From: Elusimicrobiota bacterium
Lineage (GTDB): Bacteria > Elusimicrobiota > Elusimicrobia > F11
NCBI GenBank assembly: GCA_003140895.1
Contig: PLLH01000011.1
Location: 6,388-42,171 of the forward strand
DNA: 35,784 nucleotides
Direction of reading: 5' to 3'
Of the stretch, positions 1 through 10,000 are shown piece after piece (position 1 is the first letter of the stretch; each line of letters begins with the position of its first letter). A program made the translations under genes and the position numbers. Under the pieces are notes generated by a model. That model had not been told where the DNA came from and did not search any database. It was given only the letters and a program-made list of their open reading frames with translations.

Positions 1-1480
1 TGTTTGTGTTCGTGAGGGTTTTGATCCGCTCGCCGTTCATATTCATAATGCGGATCCTGAAATTGTCGCTTGATAAGGAAGCGGGGATCGAAAAAGTGGC
101 GGGGCTCCCCAACGCCGGGTTAAAGGGATTGGGATACGAAAAAGTTTCATTCTGTGAAGCGGGGTTTGTCGTGAGAGGGGCGTTTGCTTGAACGGCGTGG
201 AGCGAGGCTGAGGCGTTCAAAAGGCCAAAGCCAAACGTTGTGTCAAATCCGGGCGACCCTAAGTCTGTCGCGAAAAAATCGATGTAGCGCGTCACGTCAT
301 CCACGGACATGGCGGGGTTGATGGACCTTATGAGAGCGGCCACGCCGCTCACCATCGGAGCCGAGAACGACGTGCCATCACCGATCATGGGGATCGTGCT
401 CACGCCGGAAAGAGAATAAATGTCTTTACCCGGAGCCACCAAATCGAGAGCCGTTCCCGTGCAACTAAAGGACGCCAACTCATTTGTTTTGGTGGTGGCT
501 CCCACCGCGATCACCCGGTTGATGGACGCGGGAAATTCAACCTGGCAAGGGGCTTCATTTCCGGCGGCGGCAACGACCACGACGCCTTTGCCCAGCGCGT
601 ACTCAATGGCGGCGGAAATGGATGAAGAGGTTGTCGCACCTCCCAGGCTCATGTTGATGACCGAGGCGCCGTTGTCGGCGGCGTAAATAATACCGTTGGC
701 GATCGCATCAAAGCTTCCGGATCCCAAGCTGTTCAACGCTTTGACGGCCATAACGCGGCAATTTCGGGCGATCCCGGCCATGTCGATGCCGTTGTTCGTT
801 TGAGCGGCGATGATTCCCGACACGCGCGTGCCGTGAAAGCTGCTGGCGTTGTCGGTGGGGTCGTTTCCGGCGCATTGCTCGGGGCCCAAATCGCCGCCGG
901 GGTTGTCGTTACAACCGCTCCCTGTTGCTGGATTATAATTGTTGTTCCAATCAATCATCATGGTCGCTCCATGAAGACCGGAGGTTGAGGTCGTGGACGC
1001 TGGGTTGGTCCACAGGTTTCCACTGATATCGGGGTGCGTCAAAAGAATGCCGGTGTCGATCACGGCGATGGTGATCGTCGGCGCGCCGAGCGTCACGTCC
1101 CAGGCGCCTTCCACGTTAATATAGGAGGAGTGAAGGGCGTATTGGTTAAGGGCGTAGTCGGGATCGTTGGGGGCCGTGAAGGCTTTCAAGACGCCGTTCG
1201 GTTCGGCGAATTCAACGTCCGGATCGCTCTGGAGAATTTTTAAGAACGAGTCGCGCGTTTGACCGGCCGGGATGGGCAAAATATCCACATCGATTTTATC
1301 GATGCGGCGTTGGGCGGAAACGCCGAAGGTTTGAAAGTGGCGGGCTCTGGATTCGGCCGCCCTGCTTTTGTTGTAGCGAACCAGGATTTGATTTTCCAGG
1401 GGAGCCCGGGGTTCAGCGGCGAGAGGCGAAAAGACGGTCGCGATAAAAAGAAGGGAAACGGTGAGCCGGGTGATTTTCAA
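1..1480 (-). CDS. Subtilisin-like serine protease (peptidase S8), secreted, C-terminus truncated by window edge
   Basis: Manual minus-strand translation from TTG at 1480 stays open to position 1. Catalytic motifs are in frame: AVIDTGILLTHPD (Asp ~1055-1057), HGTRVSGI (His ~833-835), GDGTSFSAPMVSGVAAL (Ser ~368-370). N-terminal signal peptide LKITRLTVSLLFIATVFSPLAAE. The C-terminal part has SYPNPFNPALGSPATFSIPA. Absent from the ORF track because it runs off the window. Confidence 0.93.
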   Translation of the reverse strand, partial: MKITRLTVSLLFIATVFSPLAAEPRAPLENQILVRYNKSRAAESRARHFQTFGVSAQRRIDKIDVDILPIPAGQTRDSFLKILQSDPDVEFAEPNGVLKAFTAPNDPDYALNQYALHSSYINVEGAWDVTLGAPTITIAVIDTGILLTHPDISGNLWTNPASTTSTSGLHGATMMIDWNNNYNPATGSGCNDNPGGDLGPEQCAGNDPTDNASSFHGTRVSGIIAAQTNNGIDMAGIARNCRVMAVKALNSLGSGSFDAIANGIIYAADNGASVINMSLGGATTSSSISAAIEYALGKGVVVVAAAGNEAPCQVEFPASINRVIAVGATTKTNELASFSCTGTALDLVAPGKDIYSLSGVSTIPMIGDGTSFSAPMVSGVAALIRSINPAMSVDDVTRYIDFFATDLGSPGFDTTFGFGLLNASASLHAVQANAPLTTNPASQNETFSYPNPFNPALGSPATFSIPASLSSDNFRIRIMNMNGERIKTLTNTN

Positions 1481-2787
1481 TGGGTCGCTCGAGCGGCCGA
1501 AGACCGAGCGGTCGAAGACGGTTTATCGCTGGCGAGAGGGCCCGCGTTCAGCTCAGCGATCAGGCGGTCCCTGACGGCGTTAAAGTCCGTCATATTGGCT
1601 TTGGAGACGGCGGAGGCCGCCGGAAATTCCATGGCTAAAAAGTTGCGCGAAACGCCATCCACGATCATTTCAAAGTGAAGGTGCGGGCCGGTGGAGAGGC
1701 CGGAGTTGCCAACATTGCCGATGGACCCGCCTTGAGAAACGGACGCTCCTTGCCGGACGCCGATCCGTGAGAGATGTCCATAACGAGAAACATACTTTGA
1801 GTTGTGCCGGATCTCAACGCATTTTCCATAACCGCCTTTAACTCCGGCGAAAATCACAACCCCTTTCCCAACGGAAGACACGGGAGTTCCGATGGAGGCG
1901 GCATAGTCGGTTCCATGATGGGGGCGATAGACTCTCAAAATGGGGTGAAATCGATGGGAACTGTAACCTGACGAGATGCGGAAATTTACTTGTGTGAACG
2001 GAGCGCGCAGGAACGCTTTGCGGACGGCCTGGCCTTCCAGATCATAGTAATCTGCCCGATCCGCCAACGGAGCCTGGTAGCGAATGGCGAAATTTTCTTT
2101 TCGCTTTGTTCCCTTACCTATATAGGAGGCCGCCAATACTTTTCCACGTCCGTTCCAGAGCGGCGTGCTGCTTCCAACGATAAATTCTTGTTCCATCATC
2201 ACGCTATACTTGTCTCCGGGTCTTTGTTCAGTGAAGAAGTCGATGCGCCAGGCGAAAATATTGTCGGCGACGTCAACGATCAAATTGTCAACGAAGTTTC
2301 TGTCGTACCCTTGTTTGAGGAGGCTCTTGTACATGCTTTCGGTGACTTCTCCTGATACAAATTTTTTCATCCAGACGGTTTTTTGTTGATTCTTGTTCTG
2401 TGAAAAAATTCCTTCGGTTGAAAGTGAGACAGCATAGGTGTTAATGGGATCTGTGTGATAAAGGAATTGTTTAAAAATACCGTCGGTAGACGTAATGACT
2501 TCAAAGGTGTGGCCGGGTTTAAGAAGTCGCAGGTTGTACATCTTAGAGAAGGCGGACTCCACGTTTGTGACCATTTGTCTTTTGAGGCCTTTCCCAATCA
2601 AAATGGTAGATAGTTCGTCGCCCGCATGCACAGTGCCGGTCGAAATAACGACAAGCGGTTCTTCGGTGTGAGAGAAGGAAAAAAATCCCCCCCGGTTTCT
2701 CAAGGATAAAATCAGAAGGACCGAAATACAGAGAAGTCCTATTCCGATCCATTTCCATGGGGGGCGTTGCGGGTTCAAGTGGTCCAT
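1477..2787 (-). CDS. M23 family metallopeptidase, membrane-anchored, with a LysM/OapA-like N-terminal region
   Basis: N-terminal TM (WIGIGLLCISVLLIL). GDELSTILIGKGLKRQ segment. M23 motifs HHGTDYAASIGTPV, YGHLSRIGVRQG and GPHLHFEM. Confidence 0.93.
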   Translation of the reverse strand: MDHLNPQRPPWKWIGIGLLCISVLLILSLRNRGGFFSFSHTEEPLVVISTGTVHAGDELSTILIGKGLKRQMVTNVESAFSKMYNLRLLKPGHTFEVITSTDGIFKQFLYHTDPINTYAVSLSTEGIFSQNKNQQKTVWMKKFVSGEVTESMYKSLLKQGYDRNFVDNLIVDVADNIFAWRIDFFTEQRPGDKYSVMMEQEFIVGSSTPLWNGRGKVLAASYIGKGTKRKENFAIRYQAPLADRADYYDLEGQAVRKAFLRAPFTQVNFRISSGYSSHRFHPILRVYRPHHGTDYAASIGTPVSSVGKGVVIFAGVKGGYGKCVEIRHNSKYVSRYGHLSRIGVRQGASVSQGGSIGNVGNSGLSTGPHLHFEMIVDGVSRNFLAMEFPAASAVSKANMTDFNAVRDRLIAELNAGPLASDKPSSTARSSAARATH

Positions 2788-2800
2788 TTTTTTTGCAGGG

Positions 2801-2806
2801 ATTATA
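2801..2806 (-). promoter_or_regulatory. Extended -10 (TGC-TATAAT) upstream of the M23 gene
   Basis: The minus strand reads TGTGCTATAATCCCTGCAAAAAAAATGGAC, with TATAAT 13 nt upstream of the ATG. Confidence 0.45.
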
Positions 2807-2939
2807 GCACATGACTTTCAACTATCTTTTTTTTGAGAAAAAAGTCTCTTGATTCCACCCGGGTTTTCATGGGGGAAGGGGCTCAAAAAAATTCTTTCAT
2901 CGACGACGAATCCCCGTTTTCTCTGGGTAATTTTGAGCG

Positions 2940-2969
2940 TTGACTTATTACAACATGTTGTGGTAGAAA
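2940..2969 (+). promoter_or_regulatory. Putative nrdJ promoter: -35 TTGACT, -10-like TAGAAA, with palindrome ACAACATGTTGT between them
   Basis: TTGACT at 2940-2945, perfect 12-bp palindrome at 2950-2961, TAGAAA at 2964-2969 (18-bp spacer), upstream of the RNR start at 3018/3027. Confidence 0.5.
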
Positions 2970-3017
2970 GCTTCTCACACCACTATCAGCAGCGTGGATC
3001 AATTTCTATAACGAGGT

Positions 3018-6000
3018 ATGCTCTCCATGCCAACCGACACCCTAACCAAACTAAACAAGATGAGAAAAGGCCTCAAGGTGGACTTCCGTTTCGGGGTTTC
3101 CGACAGGGATCCATTCTCCCAAATTGATTGGGAAACCCGAAGCAGCAGCATCACCAATCCCGACGGATCCGTCGTTTTTAAAATGGACAACGTCCGGGTT
3201 CCAAAAGGATGGTCGCAAGTCGCGACGGATATTCTGGCTCAAAAGTATTTTCGGAAAGCCGGAGTCCCCGTCGCCCTTAAGAAAGTGAGCGAGCCGGATG
3301 TGCCGGTGTGGCTCCAACGATCCGTGGACGGGACGCTTGATGGCAAAATAGATGATGATCAGCGATTTACATGGGAGCACGACGCCGCCCAGGTCTTTCA
3401 TCGGATGGCCGGTTGCTGGGCCTATTGGGGTTGGAAACATGGGTATTTTCTGGCGGAAGAAGATGCCCGCGCCTTCTATAATGAATCCATTTTGATGTTG
3501 GCGCGCCAGATGGGCGCCCCCAACTCTCCTCAATGGTTTAACACGGGTCTCTATTGGGCGTATGGCATTCAAGGGCCGGCCCAAGGACATTATTTTGTGG
3601 ATCCATCGACGGGACATTTGACCCGTTCGACCAACGCGTATGAACATCCCCAGCCTCACGCCTGCTTTATCCAATCCGTCAGCGACGATCTGGTCAATGA
3701 AGGCGGGATCATGGACCTATGGGTCCGCGAAGCGCGGATCTTTAAGTATGGATCCGGCACCGGTTCCAACTTCTCGGCCATTCGAGGTTCGGGAGAACCG
3801 TTGAGCGGCGGAGGGAAGTCGTCCGGCCTCATGTCATTCCTTAAAATCGGCGACCGATCCGCCGGAGCCATCAAATCCGGTGGTACCACTCGCCGCGCGG
3901 CCAAAATGGTGACGCTGGATCTGGATCATCCCGATGTCGAGGAGTACATCAATTGGAAGGTGAACGAGGAGCAAAAGGTGGCCTCTCTTGTCACCGGATC
4001 GGTTATGTGCGAGAAGAATTTAAACGAGATCCTCAAGGCGGTTCACGCTTGGCCGGAGGAGTCGGAGAAGCTGGACCGGAAGAAAAATACGCGGCTTTCC
4101 GCCGCCATCAAAGCGGCCGCCAGTCATTTCATTCCGGTCAACTATGTGGAGCGGACGCTCGCGTTGGCCCGGCAGGGAATCAAGGAGCTTAAATTCCAGA
4201 CGTACAACACCGACTGGACTTCCGAGGCGTACCTGACGGTGTCGGGGCAGAATTCCAATAACTCGCTTCGCGTTCCGAATGCCTTTATGGAAGCGGTCCA
4301 GACCCACGGCAAATGGAACTTGGTCTGGCGGACGGAAAAAGAGAAAGCCGCTCGCGAAGGCCGGGAGCCCAAGGCCTGCAAGGTCTTGGATGCGCGGCAT
4401 TTATGGGATGAGATTTCTTACGCCGCCTGGTCGTGCGCCGACCCCGGACTCCAGTTTGACACCACCATTAATGAGTGGCACACCTGCCCGGAGGACGGCC
4501 GCATCAACGCGTCCAATCCGTGCAGCGAATACATGTTTTTGGATGATACCGCGTGCAACCTGGCTTCCATCAACCTCATGAAGTTCTTGGATGAGAAAAC
4601 GGGCCAGTTCGATATCGAAGGCTATCATCACGCCGTCCGTTTATGGACCATCATTCTTGAAATCAGCGTTTTGATGGCGCAGTTCCCCAGCCAAGTTATC
4701 GCCCAGAAGTCGTACGACTTCCGGACGCTGGGATTGGGATACGCCAACTTGGGCGCCTACTTGATGGTGAACGGGATTCCCTACGACTCTCCCCAAGCCT
4801 CCGCCATCACCGGCGCCTTGACGGCGCTCATGCATTTTGGTTCCTACGCCACCTCGGCGGAAATTGCTCATGTGAAAGGCCCGTTCCCGCGGTTTTTCGC
4901 CAATCAGGAGCCGATGCTCAAAGTCATGCGCAATCATCGGCGGGCCGCTTTCAACGCGGTGCCGGAGGAATACGAAGATCTGACGGTGAAACCGATCGGC
5001 GTTGATCCGGCTGTTTGCCCGCCCGAACTGCTCAAGGCCGCCCAAGAGATGGCGGACCGGGCGTTGGCGATGGGCGAATCGCATGGGTATCGAAACGCTC
5101 AAGTGACGGTGATCGCGCCGACGGGGACTATTGGCCTTGTCATGGATTGCGATACCACCGGCATTGAGCCGGATTTCGCGCTGGTCAAATTTAAAAAATT
5201 GGCCGGCGGCGGATACTTTAAAATCATCAACAGTTCCATCCCGCCCGCCCTTCGAAAATTGGGGTATTCGGAGAATGAAATTGAAGACATGGTTCGGTAT
5301 TGCCGCGGCGCCGGAACGTTGAACGGATGCCCGCATATTAACCCGCAGAGCCTCAAAGCGAAAGGCTTCACCGATGAGGCGTTGGAGAAGATTGAAGCGG
5401 CGCTTCCCCAGTCTTTCGACATCAGCTTCGCCTTCAATAAGTTCACGTTGGGGGAAAGTTTCTGCACTTCGACGCTGGGTATTTCCGCCGATCAATTGAA
5501 TGATTGGAATTTCAGCATGCTCAAGTTCTTTGGTTTTACGGCCGACCAAATGGCCGAGGCCAACGCGTTTGTTTGCGGCACGATGATGATGGAAGGGGCG
5601 CCTCACTTAAAAGAGGAGCACCTGCCTGTGTTCGATTGCGCGAACAGATGCGGAACCAAGGGGGAACGCTACATTGATCCTCTGGCCCATATTCGAATGA
5701 TGGGGGCGGCCCAGCCGTTTATTTCCGGCGCCATTTCAAAAACCATCAATTTCCCGGCGGAAGCGACGCTGAATCAGATTCAAGAGGCGTATCTTAAGTC
5801 CTGGCAGTACATGGTGAAAGCCAACGCGCTCTACCGGGACGGGTCCAAACTCAGCCAGCCTCTCAACACGGCCGCGGATCTGGGTGAATTCGGCACCACC
5901 AATGAAGAGGCCGCCTCAACGCCGCTTCAAGTGGCGGAGAAGATTGTGCATCGGTATATCGCGAAGCGGCGGCGCTTGCCCTACCGGCGCGCCGGATACA

Positions 6001-6803
6001 CGCAGAAAGCGAAGCTCGGCGGCCACACGGTTTATCTTCGAACCGGTGAATATGACGATGGGACCCTGGGCGAGCTTTTCCTCGACATGCACAAAGAGGG
6101 CGCGGCCTTCCGGAGTCTCATGAACTGTTTCGCGATCGCGGTGTCGTTGGGGCTTCAACACGGCGTTCCGCTGGAAGAGTTTGTCGAGGCGTTTGTGTTC
6201 ACGCGGTTTGAGCCGAACGGGATTGTCGTCGGTAATCCGCGCATCAAGATGTCGACCTCTCTCATTGATTATATTTTCCGTGAGTTGGCCATCACCTATC
6301 TTGAGCGGCAAGACTTGGCGCAGGTTCAGCTGGAAGATTTGCGCGTCGATTCCGTCACGAAGCCGGTTGAGTATGAATCGGAAGAAGTGATGTCGTCTCG
6401 AATTGTTCCTTACGCGGAGCCGTCTCCCTTCAAGTTTAAAACACCGCATTCATCGCGCGTGGATTCCGGCGAGAAACTAGATATTTCGCGCCCCGCGGAC
6501 AAAACGCCCGCTCCGGTTGCGCCCCGGCTCATCAATCCTCAAGCGGGATTTTCATCCGACAATGCCGGCGGCTCTATGGCCGGTGTCGCGTCTCATCAAG
6601 CGGAGCCGCCCTCTCCGGCGCCTGTTCTTTCTCCCACATCCATGAAGGGAGTGAAGGTTGGGTTTCAATATCAGAAAAGCCAGGAGGCTCGTCTCAAAGG
6701 ATATGAAGGCGACGCCTGCCGGGAATGCGGCCAGTTCACCATGGTTCGCAATGGAACATGTCTCAAGTGCAACACGTGCGGGGCCACCTCCGGCTGCTCC
6801 TGA
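3018..6803 (+). CDS. nrdJ: Vitamin B12-dependent (class II) ribonucleotide reductase
   Basis: 1261 aa. Motifs [68 protein letters not shown], and a C-terminal zinc ribbon [31 protein letters not shown] at 3027 has better GAGG spacing than ATG at 3018. Confidence 0.96.
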   Translation: MLSMPTDTLTKLNKMRKGLKVDFRFGVSDRDPFSQIDWETRSSSITNPDGSVVFKMDNVRVPKGWSQVATDILAQKYFRKAGVPVALKKVSEPDVPVWLQRSVDGTLDGKIDDDQRFTWEHDAAQVFHRMAGCWAYWGWKHGYFLAEEDARAFYNESILMLARQMGAPNSPQWFNTGLYWAYGIQGPAQGHYFVDPSTGHLTRSTNAYEHPQPHACFIQSVSDDLVNEGGIMDLWVREARIFKYGSGTGSNFSAIRGSGEPLSGGGKSSGLMSFLKIGDRSAGAIKSGGTTRRAAKMVTLDLDHPDVEEYINWKVNEEQKVASLVTGSVMCEKNLNEILKAVHAWPEESEKLDRKKNTRLSAAIKAAASHFIPVNYVERTLALARQGIKELKFQTYNTDWTSEAYLTVSGQNSNNSLRVPNAFMEAVQTHGKWNLVWRTEKEKAAREGREPKACKVLDARHLWDEISYAAWSCADPGLQFDTTINEWHTCPEDGRINASNPCSEYMFLDDTACNLASINLMKFLDEKTGQFDIEGYHHAVRLWTIILEISVLMAQFPSQVIAQKSYDFRTLGLGYANLGAYLMVNGIPYDSPQASAITGALTALMHFGSYATSAEIAHVKGPFPRFFANQEPMLKVMRNHRRAAFNAVPEEYEDLTVKPIGVDPAVCPPELLKAAQEMADRALAMGESHGYRNAQVTVIAPTGTIGLVMDCDTTGIEPDFALVKFKKLAGGGYFKIINSSIPPALRKLGYSENEIEDMVRYCRGAGTLNGCPHINPQSLKAKGFTDEALEKIEAALPQSFDISFAFNKFTLGESFCTSTLGISADQLNDWNFSMLKFFGFTADQMAEANAFVCGTMMMEGAPHLKEEHLPVFDCANRCGTKGERYIDPLAHIRMMGAAQPFISGAISKTINFPAEATLNQIQEAYLKSWQYMVKANALYRDGSKLSQPLNTAADLGEFGTTNEEAASTPLQVAEKIVHRYIAKRRRLPYRRAGYTQKAKLGGHTVYLRTGEYDDGTLGELFLDMHKEGAAFRSLMNCFAIAVSLGLQHGVPLEEFVEAFVFTRFEPNGIVVGNPRIKMSTSLIDYIFRELAITYLERQDLAQVQLEDLRVDSVTKPVEYESEEVMSSRIVPYAEPSPFKFKTPHSSRVDSGEKLDISRPADKTPAPVAPRLINPQAGFSSDNAGGSMAGVASHQAEPPSPAPVLSPTSMKGVKVGFQYQKSQEARLKGYEGDACRECGQFTMVRNGTCLKCNTCGATSGCS

Positions 6804-6832
6804 TCCCTGCTCACCAAAACCAAGATCTATTG

Positions 6833-6868
6833 AAAAAACGCCTCTAGAAATAGGGGCGTTTTTTTTGT
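6833..6868 (+). terminator. Rho-independent terminator after nrdJ
   Basis: AAAAAACGCCTC-TAGAAATA-GGGGCGTTTTTTTT: GC stem plus U-run about 30 nt after the stop. Confidence 0.85.
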
Positions 6869-6958
6869 TACAGATAATTTGCGTCTTCTTAAGGCCTTTT
6901 TCATCAAAAAAATAGAATTATGCGAATCAAAAAACACCTCTATTTTTAAACCTATTTG

Positions 6959-6996
6959 TTACAAATTATTTACAAAAAATTAATGACTTCTTAATC
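6959..6996 (+). promoter_or_regulatory. Phased TTA-type direct repeats upstream of the giant ORF (TTACAA, TTACAA, TTAAT, TTAAT; includes TTAA-N7-TTAA)
   Basis: TTACAA at 6959 and 6970, TTAATGACTTCTTAAT from 6980. Spacing 11, 10 and 11 bp. Confidence 0.45.
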
Positions 6997-7026
6997 CCCC
7001 CGGAACCATGTTTAGTACAGGGGAGG

Positions 7027-10000
7027 ATGTATATGTGGAATGTTTTAGCGCACAAGACTTTTAATGCGTTTCGATGGGGAGAGGCCATCCGGAAATGGCT
7101 TGCCACCTCTCTCTCCTTCTTCTTCTTTGTTTCAAACGTGGTTCTCTTGAACGCTCAAGAAACGAATGTTTGGACGGAGCGTCGCAAGAGCGTTCAATCG
7201 CTTGAAAACAGTATTTCCTCGACGGAAAAATCCCCTAAGAATGAATTCAAAATCGCGTATAACACACTGGCGCCTTCCTTCTCTCCTGGATCGTCGCCGA
7301 AGCTCGACATAAACCGGTTGTATAAAACAGAAAAAGCCGGAGACATCGTTCCGGCGAAAGCCGTCCAAATGGATCCGCGGCTGGCGGCCATCCCCCAGAA
7401 CGCCGGCACGATCAAAGAAGTGTGGGTCCGGAAAACTCAAACCTCTCCCTTGGTTGTGTTGATTCAAGACGTCCATTTGAATAACGAAGCGCAGGAAAAC
7501 ATCGCCACGATTCTGACGTCGTTACAAGGCGTGAGCGAACAAATGGGACCTCCCGCGAAATTTGTGGTGGGCGTTGAAGGAGCCTTTGGCCCGTTTGATT
7601 TTCGCCGGTTCCGCGCGTTCCCCAACAAAACATTCACCCGGGAGATCGCGCGTTTCTTTTTGTCGAACGATAAAATTTCAGCCCCCGGTTTTGTCGGACT
7701 CACGCGCGACAATCCTCCGGCGATGGTTGGAATCGACGATCCCGCCGCGTATGAAGCCAACGTGGCAGCGTACCGAACGTCTGTGCGCCACCAGTCGACG
7801 GTCGAAGGGAGCATTGAACAGGCGAAAGCTCAGGTGGAACAGGAGAAGGCCGCAACACTCAATGCGCGGCTCAAGGAATTTGACCGCCTCCAACGGTTGC
7901 ATGGCGAGGGGAAGGTGGGGCTGGCCGAATACGCCCGTCAAATGGAGTCTCTGTTGTCTCGGTCGGGGGGTTCGGACGCGGAACGTTCCGATGGAGACGG
8001 GTGGAGCGCGCGAGAGTTGGTGCTTGAACAGTTTTTGGCCGCCGCCTCGTTAGAACAGAAATTGGATTTTGCTCACGTTGAGCGCGAGCGGGCTCGCGTC
8101 GTCGAAAAGTTGGCCCGCCTCTTGAGTCAATCGGAGTTGGATGAGTTTGTCGCTCAAAGCCTTTCTTACCGGGCGGGCCGCCTTTCGTATTCCGACTTCT
8201 TTAGGACGATTCAATCTCTCATGGCGCGTCATTCGATTTCCATGGAAGAGACGCCGGCGTTTTCCAATTACATCCGCTATGTTCTCCTCTCCGACGGCAT
8301 CAACCCCGAGCGGCTGTTTTCCGCTGTTCAATCCTTGGAGCGGAGCGTTTTAAACGCGCTGGTTGAAACCCCCGCTGAAAAGGCGTTGATGCTTAAGTCG
8401 CGCAAACTCTTTTTGGCGGGGCGCCTGGTTCAATTCGCTCTCACGCCGAATGAATGGAAAGAATATTCTCAGATCAATCTTTCTTTGCCGGTTGATGGGG
8501 CTCACGGGGCCGCCGGATCCGGCTTCGATTCTCTCTTGGCGTCGTTCGAACAGTTTTATGTTCAGGCGGATCGGAGAAGCCAGAAAATCATCGGCCATCT
8601 GCTTAAGGAAGCCTCGAGTGAAGGTCACGGGACTCTTCAAGCGCTGATCGTGGGCGGGTTCCATACGCCGGCCATCACAAACATTTTGAAAGGGCGTGGC
8701 CTCTCCTACGCGGTGGTTCAGCCCAAGATATCCAAAGTCGACGGGACCTCTGGAACCAGCTACCTCTCTATTTTCTCCCGAGAGAAAACGCCGCTCGAAA
8801 AAATGTTTGAAGGAGAGAAACTCACTTTGGCGCCGACGCAGATTTTGATCGGGAGCGATCCTGCGAAAAATCCGTCCGCTTTGGCGATCACCAATGAAGC
8901 CTTGTCTGCGATGGCCGTCGAACGATGGGCGGCGGGGAATCAATCCCTCCCACCGGAGACGGGCGTGTCTGTCTCACGCGACGCTTCCGGCGCTTGGAAT
9001 GTTCTGATCGCGTATGCGAACCGGGTGATCAGCCTCCTGTTGGTTCAAGGAGACGGGAAGCGGCCCTCGGGAACCCGGGTGGTTCAACGCGTCGTCTATC
9101 CTATTATTGGAACCATCCAATATCTTGCGAAAACGCGTCCGATGGCCGAATCCTGGTTCCCGCTTCTCTCCGTCGCATTGATGAAATGGGTTTTGCCTTC
9201 CATGGGAGGAGCGTGGGCGTTGGCGGTGGTTTTAAATGCGGTCGTCTTTACCTTCCTCTTCCATGTCAATACCGTGAATGGCCGATGGGATGTGAAGCAG
9301 ATCGCCGCGCGAATCGTTGGCGCTTCGTACCTCATCGCCGCCGGTTGGGGGTTGGCTGATCCGCTTCTGTCCCTGGGGCATTTCTCATTGTTCCTTGGTT
9401 TGACGATGGGGTTCCATGCCCTTTGGAACGCCGCCATGAGGGCGATGGGGCGCGACGAGTGGCAACTTTCGACGTCGTCGGGGCCCGCCGATACAAAGAA
9501 AAAACCGGGATCAAATAAGGTTGTTGGTCCGGGTGACACCATCGTCGGACTTGAGGGGGACACGGCGGTCATGAAGGGGGCGGCCCTCCTGTCGATATTG
9601 AAAAACAAAGGCACCGGGCCCAACGTGTTCATCAATCGCATCAACGCGGCTCTCCTGGCCAAACGGCCGCTTGATATTGCCGATGCCGATATTCAGAGTC
9701 TTGAGAAAATAAAAGGACAAGAAGGGAACGCCCAAAGAGCTCGCCGGAGCCGGTCCAAATTGGCGGCGGAGTTGATCTTAACTGAATCCCATCTCGATGT
9801 CCTTCGCCAGTTGATTGTGTTGATTCCCGAGTCGGCGGATCGAGCCAATGCACAGAAGCGGGTTGAGCGGTTGGGGCGGGCCCAAGAGGACGCGTTTTTT
9901 GCCGAGCTTACTGGAGATATCGAAAAAGGCCAGCAGGAAGAACGATTGACGAAGCAACGCTTGGCCTCTGTCTCCCGCAGACCGAAAGCGGTTGCGTCGG

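Noticed and set aside
733-954. 73-aa minus-strand ORF in the track within the S8 protease
   Set aside because: Different frame from the catalytic-motif-bearing S8 frame; spurious.
2820-3017. Cobalamin riboswitch upstream of the B12-dependent RNR
   Set aside because: Leader is too short and I could not find a B12-box-like element; the palindromic operator is a better explanation.
4641-5606. 321-aa minus-strand ORF opposite nrdJ
   Set aside because: Fully antisense to a strongly supported RNR coding frame; composition (Arg/His/Gly-rich) is typical of shadow ORFs.
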